This document shows positions 38,193 through 46,867 of a stretch of DNA of 64,000 nt, in pieces. The notes beneath the pieces are model-generated. The model was not told the DNA's origin and made no database searches. It saw nothing but the letters and a program-made list of their open reading frames with translations. Within the stretch, counting starts at the first letter, position 1; every line of letters begins with the position of its first letter. The stretch spans positions 496,001 through 560,000 of the forward strand of contig JAHBXN010000001.1 in the NCBI GenBank assembly GCA_019636475.1, in the 5' to 3' direction. The stretch is from Phycisphaerae bacterium. Its GTDB lineage: Bacteria; Planctomycetota; Phycisphaerae; UBA1845; UTPLA1. Made by a program: the position numbers and the translations under genes.

Positions 38193-38969
38193 ATGAGCCA
38201 TCGCAGTCTGAGCCGATTAGATCCACGCCGCCGGTCCGCCCTGACCGAGCGCGCGGCGGTTGTCGGCGTTCTGGTCGCCCTGTCCGGGGCTTTCGGCGGA
38301 TGCCAGTCGCCTGACCCAGTTGCGTCATTCATTCAACGACAGGACTCCCTGCCGCCCGATCAGCGCGTGCCGGACTGGGAACGCACCAAACGGTTGATGT
38401 TGAGGCCTGCCCCGGCCATCGGAGAACCCGCGCCTGATTTCGCCCTTGCGACGCTGGACGGCGCTCGAACGATTCGCATGAGCGAGTTTCGCGAAGCTCG
38501 TCCGCTTGTGCTGATATTCGGCAGCTTCACCTGACCTCCTTTCCGGCGCCAGTCTGGCGCTATCGAGTCGGTCTATCAGAACTACAAGGATCGAGCGAAC
38601 TTCCTGTTCGTCTATGTTTCCGAGGCCCATCCATCGGACGGGTGGCAAATGGACATCAACGAGGAGCAGAAGGTCGTCTATGAACAGCCAACGACCAAGT
38701 CGCGGCGCGATGAGATCGCCCAATCGTGTTGTGAGCGGCTGAAACTGACCATGCCATGCGTCGTCGACACGATCGACAATGCCGTTGACGAATTGTACGC
38801 CGGCTGGCCGGAGCGGATGTTCATCATCGGCACTGACGGCCGCATCGCCTATGCGGGCGGACCAGGGCCATTCGGCTTTCATGTCGAGGAAGTCGAATCC
38901 TGGCTCAAGCGGCACGCGCCGGAAAGGGGCCGATCCGTGTCGGCCGAAACAGCTTCAATCACCCACTGA
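38193..38969 (+). CDS. Iodothyronine-deiodinase-like selenoprotein, lipoprotein (Sec at codon 114)
   Basis: Selenoprotein of 258 residues read through the in-frame TGA at 38532-38534. The redox site reads LVLIFGSFT-Sec-PPFR, equivalent to FGSCT-Sec-PPF of vertebrate deiodinases. It is followed by LFVYVSEAHPSDGW, MPCVVDTIDNAVDELY, ERMFIIGTDGRIAYAGGPGP and a terminal VEEVESWLKRHAP, all in the expected order of the thioredoxin-fold deiodinase family. The N-terminus has a hydrophobic signal ending in GAFGGC (Cys near residue 35), so it is probably a lipid-anchored envelope protein. ATG 38193 has GAGG 8 nt upstream and is 4 nt after the DinB gene. A SECIS-type hairpin follows the TGA. Conservation on both sides of the TGA argues against a simple stop. 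The substrate in bacteria is unknown; reductive dehalogenation or peroxide/disulfide chemistry are options. Confidence 0.92.
38545..38561 (+). promoter_or_regulatory. Putative bacterial SECIS hairpin (deiodinase-like gene)
   Basis: Seven-bp stem GGCGCCA (38545-38551) with TGGCGCT (38555-38561) and loop GTC (38552-38554), starting 18 nt after the TGA at 38532-38534. The loop begins with G, as bacterial SECIS elements require, and the apical stretch AGUCUG is close to the GGUCUG of the element at 35051. Confidence 0.8.
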
Positions 38970-39203
38970 CCGTCACGATGAACGGGTAAGTCACTTCCAC
39001 TTGTTTCCGCGACACCGGGAATCGCGCTCTGTTCATGCGCCGCGTCAATCCTGCACGCCGCGCACCTCACTTCAAACAAAGCACCCACTCAAAGAGCGTC
39101 GCCGCGGCGGCACCGTTCGATTCGGGGGCAGTTCAGATTTGTTGCAACACGAAGCCCTTTCGCCGTACAATGATCCCAGTTGCCGGGTCAGTTCGGAGAG
39201 AGT

Positions 39204-39755
39204 GTGGGTACGGTTACGTCACTTCTTAAGGACGTCCGCGATGGGCTGCCGAATGCGCCAGACCGCCTGTTCGCGCACATCTATTCCGACCTGAAATCCG
39301 TTGCGCGAATGCACCTGGCACGTCACCGGCGCGGCGTACTTCAAGCAACCGAACTGGTCAATGCGGCGTACGCCCGCCTGGCGGCCAAGGAACCGATCGC
39401 CGCCCGCGATCGCTCGGAGATTTTCTACATCATCAGCCGTGCCATGCACGACGTGCTCGTGGAGCGGGTCCGCGCGGACCTCGCCTTAAAGCGCGGTCGC
39501 GAGATGCGCCGGGTACCGCTCATCGAGATTTCGCTCGAACCGCTGCCCCACCCCATCGATTTCATGGACCTGCATCAGGCCCTGAGTGAACTCGGCGCCA
39601 TCGACGAAGCCGCCGCCCACGTCGTCCTGATGAAGTTCTATTCCGGTCTGACACTGGAAGAGATCGCCGAGGCCATGGGCACTACGTTCGCGGTGACGCG
39701 GCGACATTGGGACTATGCCAAGGCTTGGCTGCACGAGCGACTGGCCCATCCCTGA
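39204..39755 (+). CDS. ECF-type RNA polymerase sigma factor, planctomycete subfamily
   Basis: Alternative sigma factor of 183 residues. It contains the region-2 helices (LFAHIYSDLKSVARMHLARH, GVLQATELVNAAYARLA, FYIISRAMHDVLVERVR) and the region-4 helix-turn-helix (MKFYSGLTLEEIAEAMG then FAVTRRHWDYAKAWLHERL). The LQATELVNAAYxRL stretch is typical of the planctomycete sigma group that sits beside Ser/Thr kinases. GTG 39204 is chosen, with GGAG 5 nt upstream; a TTG at 39180 is possible. The kinase gene follows 80 nt downstream. It probably transcribes an envelope regulon under kinase control (inference). Confidence 0.92.
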   Translation: MGTVTSLLKDVRDGLPNAPDRLFAHIYSDLKSVARMHLARHRRGVLQATELVNAAYARLAAKEPIAARDRSEIFYIISRAMHDVLVERVRADLALKRGREMRRVPLIEISLEPLPHPIDFMDLHQALSELGAIDEAAAHVVLMKFYSGLTLEEIAEAMGTTFAVTRRHWDYAKAWLHERLAHP

Positions 39756-39835
39756 ATCCGGCGCTTCGGGGTCACTTGAGACCTAAAAATTAAGAATTCG
39801 CGCAACGACGGGCTGAAAATTCGGCTATTACGATA

Positions 39836-42034
39836 ATGGCAGCATCGGATGAAACACGGCCGGGCGATTCAAGCTGGAACGAGAAGGAGGTCTTCCTGCG
39901 CGCTCTGACATTTCACGGGGCCGAGCGCGAGGCGTATTTGAAGGAGGCGTGCCCGGACGATGCCGCTCTCGAGCGAATCCGATCACTGATCGAGCATCAT
40001 CAGCAGGCCGACGAGGACCTGCTGAGCGTTTCGGTCAATACGACCGAGACTTCCGCCGAGCTCCCATCCCAGATTGAGGAATTCAAGATCATCCGCAAGC
40101 TGGGTGAGGGAGGCATGGGGGTCGTCTATCTTGCCGAAGACGCGATACTCGGACGCCGTGTCGCGCTGAAAGTTCTGGCGCGCCACAAGATCAATTCCGA
40201 GCACGCCCTCGCGCGCTTTCGCGAAGAGGCCCGAAGCGCCGCAGCGCTCAAGCACCCCGCGATTGTGCCTGTTTTCAAGTTTGGTCAGTCGGGCGAAGAC
40301 TACTTCATCGTTTCGGAGCTGGTGGAAGGTCAAACGCTCGCCGGGCTGATTCAAAGCAAGCGGAATGAGTTTCGGGCACGGCCGCATGAAGACGCCCGAG
40401 ACTGGCACAAGCAGGCCGCAGAGATTCTGGCGGTCATTGCGGATGCGCTGGACTGCGCGCATCGGGCGGGGATCGTCCATCGCGATGTAAAGCCGTCCAA
40501 TATTCTGCTGGACCATGACCGGGGGCCGCGCCTGACGGATTTCGGTATCGCCAAGCACGTAAACGACGAAGTGCCAAGTCCCCACTCCGGCGTCATCGGC
40601 ACCGTGCACTACATGAGCCCGGAGCAGGCGGCCATCGCGGAAACGCAGGTTGATCAGCGCAGCGATATCTTCTCGCTGGGCATTGTGCTGTACGAATTAC
40701 TTTCGTTTCGACTCCCATTCGACGGACCAACCATTCATCAGGTTCTGCAAGCGGTGATGTACGTCGAGCCCCAGAAGCTGCGTACGATCGATCGCTCCAT
40801 CGCGCAGGACCTCGAAACGATTTGTCACAAAGCCCTTGAGAAGCAACCCCATGATCGCTACCAGACGGCAGCCCACATCGCCGCAGATCTGCGCTGTTAC
40901 CTCACCAACGATCCGATTCTTGCCAGACCCCCCGGATTGAAGCACCGGATTGTCCGCTATGTTCGACGCCACCGGCGCCGTGTTGTCGCCGGAGTCATCG
41001 CTGCGTTGCTTGCAGCCATTGCATTGCTGTCGTGGAACGTCGTCGCCCAGACTCGACGGAGCATGTCACACATTCTCGCTACGTGCGAGGATCAGGATGC
41101 GCGACTATGGGTTCGGCCAATTGGCGGTTCCACCGCCAGCATTCCCAAATCGATGGACATGGGCAACCTGCCTGTCAAATTCGACCTGCCGACCGGCCTT
41201 TATCGTCTCACGGCGACTTCGGGTGACGGCTTCAGCGAAGCCACGCTGCTGATCACGACGACCGGCGACGAACGCACGATTGAAATGCCGCCTCCGAAGC
41301 TGATTCCCAACGATCCGAACATGGCCTATTTCGAGGCTGGTCAGGTCATGTCCGGCGTGCCTGGTCGTACCGGCTCGCAGTCACTCCGGGCGGTCCAACT
41401 GGATCCTTTCTATATCGATTTGGCGGAAGTCAGCAACGCGGAATACCGGCGCTTTGTCGAAGCGACCGGTCACCGGCGTCCCATCCATTGGGACAATCCC
41501 GATTTCGAACCGGGCCTCGATGATCGTCCGGTCGTGGGAGTGACCTGGGACGACGCCAACGCCTACTGCCGTTTCGTTCGGAAACGGCTTCCCACGGCAG
41601 ATGAGTGGGAGCATGCGATGCGCTGGCCGGATGGCCGGCTGGTGCCATGGGGAAGCCAGAGCCCAACTGAACTGCGGATCACCTCGATTGATGCAGCTGA
41701 GCGGTCTTCCTCGATCAACATGAGCGTTGCAATTGCTGAATACATCGCGAACACTCGGCCGGTTCGTTCCGACCAGTCGCTCCAAAGCTCGGTCGGCCTG
41801 TTTCACGGCGCAACCAATGTCAGCGAATTCACGGAGACGGTCGTCAGTGAGATCATGGGGCAGGTTGTCCTGAAAGGTGCTTCGTGGGCGAATCTGCCCG
41901 ACCAATGGGACCTGGCCAACAGCCGAAGCTATCCGATGGAAGTTGTGGATGCGTCAGGCCGGAGTCAGCCAGCCTGGTCGATGAAGATTGGTTTTCGCTG
42001 CGCGCGGAGCGCATTGCACAAACCGAGAGAGTAA
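39836..42034 (+). CDS. Ser/Thr protein kinase fused to FGE/sulfatase-modifying-type domain
   Basis: Receptor-like protein of 732 residues. Kinase domain about 83-345: GEGGMGVVY, Lys112 in VALKVL, HRDVKPSN (Asp217), DFG (235-237) and MSPEQA, all intact. One membrane helix follows (about 385-405, VVAGVIAALLAAIALLSW), then a beta-rich PEGA-like stretch. The C-terminal domain (about 490-725) is of the formylglycine-generating-enzyme type: LDPFYIDLAEVSNAEYRRFV, PVVGVTWDDANAYCRF, RLPTADEWEHAMRW and a final IGFRCAR. Whether that domain is catalytic or only a binding module is not clear. It is located 80 nt after the sigma-factor gene. The ribosome site is weak. Confidence 0.92.
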   Translation: MAASDETRPGDSSWNEKEVFLRALTFHGAEREAYLKEACPDDAALERIRSLIEHHQQADEDLLSVSVNTTETSAELPSQIEEFKIIRKLGEGGMGVVYLAEDAILGRRVALKVLARHKINSEHALARFREEARSAAALKHPAIVPVFKFGQSGEDYFIVSELVEGQTLAGLIQSKRNEFRARPHEDARDWHKQAAEILAVIADALDCAHRAGIVHRDVKPSNILLDHDRGPRLTDFGIAKHVNDEVPSPHSGVIGTVHYMSPEQAAIAETQVDQRSDIFSLGIVLYELLSFRLPFDGPTIHQVLQAVMYVEPQKLRTIDRSIAQDLETICHKALEKQPHDRYQTAAHIAADLRCYLTNDPILARPPGLKHRIVRYVRRHRRRVVAGVIAALLAAIALLSWNVVAQTRRSMSHILATCEDQDARLWVRPIGGSTASIPKSMDMGNLPVKFDLPTGLYRLTATSGDGFSEATLLITTTGDERTIEMPPPKLIPNDPNMAYFEAGQVMSGVPGRTGSQSLRAVQLDPFYIDLAEVSNAEYRRFVEATGHRRPIHWDNPDFEPGLDDRPVVGVTWDDANAYCRFVRKRLPTADEWEHAMRWPDGRLVPWGSQSPTELRITSIDAAERSSSINMSVAIAEYIANTRPVRSDQSLQSSVGLFHGATNVSEFTETVVSEIMGQVVLKGASWANLPDQWDLANSRSYPMEVVDASGRSQPAWSMKIGFRCARSALHKPRE

Positions 42035-42122
42035 TACCGAAAATACGTAAGCTGCGATTCGTAGGGCATTCTAATCGGAACAAGACAACATGACTCTTGC
42101 AGAAAACTGAAAGGAACTTCAC

Positions 42123-42539
42123 ATGTCAGACTATCTCGTTCATATGTGGCTCTACTTCAAAGACGACGATCGTAGATACGATCAGGAGTTCGTTGATCGA
42201 TTCGATCTGACAACCCAGATAGATTGGTGGCGTTTCACGCTCAGGAACATGACCCCGACAAATTTTTTGAATGAACTGGACAAGAAAATTCTCGACTCAA
42301 TGCGCGACAAGATTGCCGCGGACTTCGGCTGCAATCCATTAGATGTCAGTGATGTCGAAGCGTTCAGCAGCACACACGGACCCTGGAACACAGGGGCCGG
42401 CGGACAACACGAAAGTATCGAGGTGCCTGTTCGCGTCGTAATCAACCGGAGAGGCTCGCAAGACTGGAATTTCCCCCGCAACGACCCAGACCCTCGGAGC
42501 ATGTGGGTGCGGTGCCGTTGGATCATTACCCGAGTATGA
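42123..42539 (+). CDS. Hypothetical protein
   Basis: A 138-residue protein I do not recognise. It starts MSDYLVHMWLYFKDDDRRYD and is rich in aromatic and acidic residues, with no signal peptide or membrane segment, so it is likely cytoplasmic. A probable ribosome site (AAAGGAA) lies 6-8 nt before ATG 42123. The stop overlaps the start of the next gene (ATGA), which indicates translational coupling. It may act with the kinase-FGE protein immediately upstream, but nothing in the sequence proves this. Confidence 0.65.
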   Translation: MSDYLVHMWLYFKDDDRRYDQEFVDRFDLTTQIDWWRFTLRNMTPTNFLNELDKKILDSMRDKIAADFGCNPLDVSDVEAFSSTHGPWNTGAGGQHESIEVPVRVVINRRGSQDWNFPRNDPDPRSMWVRCRWIITRV

Positions 42540-43567
42540 CAATGTCCGATTGCGTGACGAAAATCAAACAGCGGAATGAAGCAGCGGGCGACTGCCACGC
42601 GGTATCCTTGCTGTTCGCTCCGACTCGAACTGTCATCGGCCACATTAAGACGATGCCAGCATCGTCATCGTCGCAGAACGATGGGTTTCTCAGAGAGTTC
42701 AAGTTTGCACCGGCGTGCCCGGCGAGGCACGAAGTCATATTCACGGTTCATTATTCCGGCGAACCGCCCGAATTGCTGACCGTAAATTGGTCAAATCAAC
42801 CCCCAGTCTCCCCGGCTGATTACTTTCGTGCGCCGGAGTTGCCCGCGGAGTTTCAGGCGATACTTGATGGGCGAAGGGAAATAGTGTGCAAAGCACGGGG
42901 GATTGAAAAGCGTCAACATGCATTCCTCTTCGATCTTGACCGAATGACGAACCCACAGTTTCTCGAGTTCGCAACGGAGTTGACACCCAGCGAAATTCAG
43001 CTGCGCTTACAAACGGTGGAGCGATTACAAGCCGGCCTGGTGGGAAATCTCAAAGCGAGGCAGTCCTCGACGACGCCGCCACCAAAAATAGAAAACGACG
43101 ACCTCCAGCTGGTATCGGACGTCTTCCGGGCGGCGGCGCGCAACCTGGATCAGTGGGAACCAGAGAAACACGTCGGTGCAGCATTGCTGGAGTTTGCTGC
43201 CGGCACCCTTGGAGCCAGGGTTCCCTTCAATGCCGCCGGGAATACGTATCCGGTCGCGGAGCCCAACTCGTGGATGCTGTTTCTCTTTGCCGAACTTGGA
43301 ATCGCCGCACAAAGGCTGGATGCCCAGTTCTGGAATCCGCCGCTGCTCCTTGATCTGGTCAAAATGCAGCGGTACTACATCTATCGATTCCGGCATCATG
43401 GGCCGCTGACAACTTTCACTAATCCAATCTACCCCCTGGACAAGCAGGTTCGAGGCAGAATCGATAGTAAATTCGCTATACACACGCCGGGAACCGTTGA
43501 CCTCAACAGCCTGATTCTTGAAAACATCCAAATCGCCGGCCGACCACGCTCGACGGCGAAAACTTGA
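42536..43567 (+). CDS. Hypothetical protein
   Basis: A 343-residue protein of no recognised family, translationally coupled to the preceding gene by an ATGA overlap. The N-terminal third is beta-rich (HAVSLLFAPTRTVIGHI, HEVIFTVHYSGEPPELLTV). The middle has a Pro/Ser linker near 185-195. The C-terminal part is helical (AALLEFAAGTLGARV, SWMLFLFAELGIAAQRL, LLDLVKMQRYYIYRFRHH). No signal peptide. The gene ends shortly before tRNA-Thr. Confidence 0.65.
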   Translation: MTMSDCVTKIKQRNEAAGDCHAVSLLFAPTRTVIGHIKTMPASSSSQNDGFLREFKFAPACPARHEVIFTVHYSGEPPELLTVNWSNQPPVSPADYFRAPELPAEFQAILDGRREIVCKARGIEKRQHAFLFDLDRMTNPQFLEFATELTPSEIQLRLQTVERLQAGLVGNLKARQSSTTPPPKIENDDLQLVSDVFRAAARNLDQWEPEKHVGAALLEFAAGTLGARVPFNAAGNTYPVAEPNSWMLFLFAELGIAAQRLDAQFWNPPLLLDLVKMQRYYIYRFRHHGPLTTFTNPIYPLDKQVRGRIDSKFAIHTPGTVDLNSLILENIQIAGRPRSTAKT

Positions 43568-43593
43568 TCGGTGGATGAATGGGATTCGCGCGA

Positions 43594-43599
43594 TATAAT
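43594..43599 (+). promoter_or_regulatory. Likely -10 element of tRNA-Thr
   Basis: A perfect TATAAT ends 15 nt upstream of the tRNA. No good -35 is seen at 16-18 nt; the best candidate is TGGATG at 43572. Confidence 0.45.
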
Positions 43600-43614
43600 T
43601 CGGTTTGCCACGCC

Positions 43615-43687
43615 GCCGCCGTAGCTCAGTTGGTAGAGCAGCGGTTTTGTAAACCGCAGGTCATGGGTTCGAGTCCCATCGGCGGCT
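43615..43687 (+). tRNA. tRNA-Thr (anticodon UGU)
   Basis: A complete cloverleaf can be drawn: acceptor GCCGCCG (43615-43621) pairs with CGGCGGC (43680-43686). The D-arm is GCTCAGTTGGTAGAGC, the anticodon stem GCGGT/ACCGC holds a 7-nt loop with TGT at the anticodon, and the T-arm contains GGTTCGAGTCC. The discriminator is T and the CCA is not encoded. It reads ACA (and other ACN) codons. Confidence 0.97.
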
Positions 43688-43760
43688 GTTTCACTTTTCG
43701 ATCGACATCCGCTCCAGAGACCGCATCTGACCGTAATCTCAAGATGTGACTGTTTCCCTG

Positions 43761-43791
43761 CTCAGGCGAATCCTGAGAGGTAGCGACCTCT
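43761..43791. repeat. Two adjacent small hairpins downstream of tRNA-Thr
   Basis: CTCAGG-CGAAT-CCTGAG (43761-43777) and AGAGGT-AGCG-ACCTCT (43776-43791) form two short stems that share two bases. No T-run follows, so neither is a classical terminator. The rest of 43688-43923 shows no gene. Confidence 0.4.
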
Positions 43792-43923
43792 TCTTCGGGA
43801 TGGGAGCGGTCGAAATCGACTGAATGGTAGTCGGTCGCGCGCCGCCACGGGATAGCCCAAAGGGGAAATCGCGATAGATTCACCTGGGGGCACCGCGTAG
43901 GCAAACAAGTTGCCGTAAACACC

Positions 43924-46761
43924 TCACTTCTCCAACGAAGAATCGAATTCTGCGAGCCTATCCCGCCACATGGCCGCCGTGGCCATGCGATCGGCGGTCG
44001 GCTGCGCCGCGCTCCAGGCATCATACAAGAGCACGACCCGAGCGAGTGCCTCTCGACGGCGAATGTCCTTGATTTGCTTCTCGGACGGCACGTCTGTATT
44101 ACTCCGGAGATACTCCCAAGCAGAAAGAAGCAACGGCTCCGCTCTATTGAATGCAGGTGTTGGATCACCGGTCTTCCCTGATTTCGATGGTTCAGATTTT
44201 GAATTGCCGCCGGATTCGATTGCGAAGACCCCGACCTCGCCAAGATAGGCTTCGCCAAGAAGGCTGATGGCATTGTACACGAGCCATGCGCGCTCATGGC
44301 CGTCCGGCCATGCTGCACGACGAATCGCCGCGCATTCATCCAGCATGGGAACGGCCGCGGCCGACGCATCGGATCGACGAAGCGAGAGCAACTTCGACGC
44401 ATAAACCGCCAGCAACGAAGCCCGATTCGTGTCAGGCAATTCCTTGGCCACCGGCGGATCGAAATCGATGATCACCTGCATGGCTTCATCGGTCCTGCCC
44501 AAGGCCTTGAGTACTTCGAAATACGTCGCACAAGCATCCCTACGGACGTCTGATCGCCAGTCCGGATGCCGTTTGCACATTTCATACGCTTCGCGAGCCA
44601 CGTTTTCGGCATCGGCCGCGCGGCCCAGCTCAAGCCTCACCGCAGCGAGATTAAAAAAGCTCATTGCCAACAGGGCATGGTCATCCCGGTAGATGCTTCG
44701 GCGCATGTCACTTGCCTGCGTAAACAATCGTTCTGCCTCATCCAACTGTTCCTTGGCATATTTAAGAGATGCAAGATTCTTGACAGCCGTCGCTACATCG
44801 GCATGACCTTGCGGATACAGCCGCTCATACATGGCCAGCGACTCTCGAAAGAGCGGCTCCGCCTCGTCATGTCGAACTTGCGCCTGATACAACAGCGCCA
44901 GGTTGCTCGTTACTTCGGCCGTGTCAGGATGATCACCCGAATAGATTCGACGACAAATCGCCAGAGCCTCTCTGAAATTCGATTCCGCATTCACATAGTC
45001 CCGTTTTGACTGCTGCGACGAGGCCAAAATATTCAGACTCGAAATGAGCGTGTGATCCTCGGTGACCCCGCGCTGTCTCAGAATCGTGATCGCTCGATCG
45101 GCTGCCCTGCCCGCTTCGATCCCTTTGTCCAAGCGGATCAGTAGCTGAGCGCAAATAGTAAGAACGTTGGTCAGTCGCTCATGTGGGATTTGATCCCAAT
45201 TTCTTGAGGTCAGTACGTCCACGCCGTTTGTTAATGCATGGGATATCTTCCTATCCTCGTATGTGCCTAAAGTCAGCAGAGACGACGACCGTACAGCGGG
45301 CTCCGATTGACGAACGAGCTCCAGCGCCAGTGTTTCTTCTTGGACGGATCCAAAGACAACGCCGAAAAACAAATCATTTTCCGCCTGTCGCTCCCGATTC
45401 TTATCCCTTTCCAATTGCAAATAAGCTATCTCCAGATCCTTCATGCGCGCCCGCACGATGCTCACCCCGGCGATCACAATGCTGATGACGATCGCGGCCG
45501 CTACAACAACCGCCGCGCGGTTGCGCCTGACAAACTTTCGCAACCTGTACATCGCACTGGGTGGGGCCGCCAGAACCGGTTGCCCCACGAGGTAACGCCG
45601 AATATCGGCTGCCATGCTCGTGGCGGACTCGTACCGTCGCTCCCGCACCTTCTCCAGCGCCTTCATCACGATACAGTCCAGCTCGCCGCGGATGATCGTG
45701 CCAAGCCGCTTCGGCTCGGTCGCGCGGCGGGCGGCTACGCTCGGCAATGTATCCAGCGTCTCGCTCAGCCGCGTCGATGGCTTCGGTGGTTCGACCTCAC
45801 AGATGATCCTCTGGATCTCTTTGAATGCGGCTGATCGCAGTCGCCTCGCATCGAATGGAGTCGTTCCGGTCAGAAGCTCATATAGCAATACACCCAGCGA
45901 ATACACATCGCTCCGCGTATCAATATTCGGATCCCCCGCCGCCTGCTCCGGACTCATGTATTGCGGCGTGCCAATCATCTGCTTGTGTTCTGTAAAAAAA
46001 GTCTTCTCCGTCAACTGCGCATTGGTCGCCTTGGCAATGCCAAAGTCGATCACCTTCGCCACCGGCCGATCGTCCTGCATGCTGACAAGCACGTTGCTCG
46101 GCTTAATGTCGCGGTGAATGATTCCCTTTATATGAGCATGCTGAACGGCCGTGCACACCTGCTCGAACAATTCCAACCTCTGCCGAATTGAGAAACTGTG
46201 CCTGTCGCAGAAGTCCGTTATCGGCTCCCCCTTGACTAACTCCATAACGAAATAAGGCCGCCCCGTGGCAGTCGCGCCGCCGTCGAAAACACGGGCGATG
46301 TTGGGGTGATCCATCATGGCCAGCGCCTGACGCTCGGCCTCGAACCGCGCGATCACCTGCTTTGTGTCCATGCCCAGTTTGATGACCTTCAGCGCGACGC
46401 GCCGTTTGACGGGCTCGCGCTGCTCGGCCAGAAACACCAGGCCGAATCCCCCCTCGCCAATAACCTGAAGCAGCTTGTAAGGTCCGATTTCCGCGCCGGG
46501 AGCTTCCCGAATCGGACGAGTCATTTGCATCGTTTCCTGATTTAAACTGATCGTCTCCTCCGAATCGTGAATATCCTTGATCGTGGGGGATTCCAGGAAT
46601 GACCCGGCACTGTCATGGCCGGCCAGCAATTTCTCGACCGCCTCGCGCAGAGATCGATTGTCCCCACAAGCGCTATCGAGAAACGCCGCGCGCTCGGATG
46701 CAGGCAATGCAAGTGCCTGATCAAAGATGCGACGAAGATCACTGTGTTCGTATTGAGGCAT
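43924..46761 (-). CDS. Ser/Thr protein kinase with TPR repeats
   Basis: Protein of 945 residues. A short helical N-terminal region (about 1-55) like that of other planctomycete kinases precedes a full kinase domain (about 95-385): GEGGFGLVF, Lys125 in [17 protein letters not shown] and MSPEQAAG. A single membrane helix (about 433-455, [18 protein letters not shown]) separates it from an outer part built of TPR units of about 42 residues (for example [20 protein letters not shown] and [20 protein letters not shown]), about residues 540-760. It is probably an envelope sensor using TPRs for partner binding. ATG 46761 has GGAGG 10 nt upstream. It is the last of a co-directional set with the exported proteins upstream. 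Confidence 0.93.
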   Translation of the reverse strand: MPQYEHSDLRRIFDQALALPASERAAFLDSACGDNRSLREAVEKLLAGHDSAGSFLESPTIKDIHDSEETISLNQETMQMTRPIREAPGAEIGPYKLLQVIGEGGFGLVFLAEQREPVKRRVALKVIKLGMDTKQVIARFEAERQALAMMDHPNIARVFDGGATATGRPYFVMELVKGEPITDFCDRHSFSIRQRLELFEQVCTAVQHAHIKGIIHRDIKPSNVLVSMQDDRPVAKVIDFGIAKATNAQLTEKTFFTEHKQMIGTPQYMSPEQAAGDPNIDTRSDVYSLGVLLYELLTGTTPFDARRLRSAAFKEIQRIICEVEPPKPSTRLSETLDTLPSVAARRATEPKRLGTIIRGELDCIVMKALEKVRERRYESATSMAADIRRYLVGQPVLAAPPSAMYRLRKFVRRNRAAVVVAAAIVISIVIAGVSIVRARMKDLEIAYLQLERDKNRERQAENDLFFGVVFGSVQEETLALELVRQSEPAVRSSSLLTLGTYEDRKISHALTNGVDVLTSRNWDQIPHERLTNVLTICAQLLIRLDKGIEAGRAADRAITILRQRGVTEDHTLISSLNILASSQQSKRDYVNAESNFREALAICRRIYSGDHPDTAEVTSNLALLYQAQVRHDEAEPLFRESLAMYERLYPQGHADVATAVKNLASLKYAKEQLDEAERLFTQASDMRRSIYRDDHALLAMSFFNLAAVRLELGRAADAENVAREAYEMCKRHPDWRSDVRRDACATYFEVLKALGRTDEAMQVIIDFDPPVAKELPDTNRASLLAVYASKLLSLRRSDASAAAVPMLDECAAIRRAAWPDGHERAWLVYNAISLLGEAYLGEVGVFAIESGGNSKSEPSKSGKTGDPTPAFNRAEPLLLSAWEYLRSNTDVPSEKQIKDIRRREALARVVLLYDAWSAAQPTADRMATAAMWRDRLAEFDSSLEK

Positions 46762-46867
46762 GGGAGTTTTTCCTCCAACCGATTTGGTGTAAGAGGCATT
46801 TCATGAAATTCGCCTCATTTGCCTGGATCCAGGAAATCCTCATTCAGACGTGTTGACGGAGTTGCCC

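Noticed and set aside
35037-38534. UGA as tryptophan (alternative genetic code) to explain the two interrupted frames
   Set aside because: Many genes in the window end at TGA followed by non-coding sequence, and Trp is encoded by TGG throughout, so only local recoding fits.
43626-44402. 258-codon open frame on the minus strand ending across tRNA-Thr
   Set aside because: Its end translates the antisense of the tRNA (MGLEPMTCGLQNRCSTN), a well-known annotation artefact, and the rest is antisense to the kinase gene.
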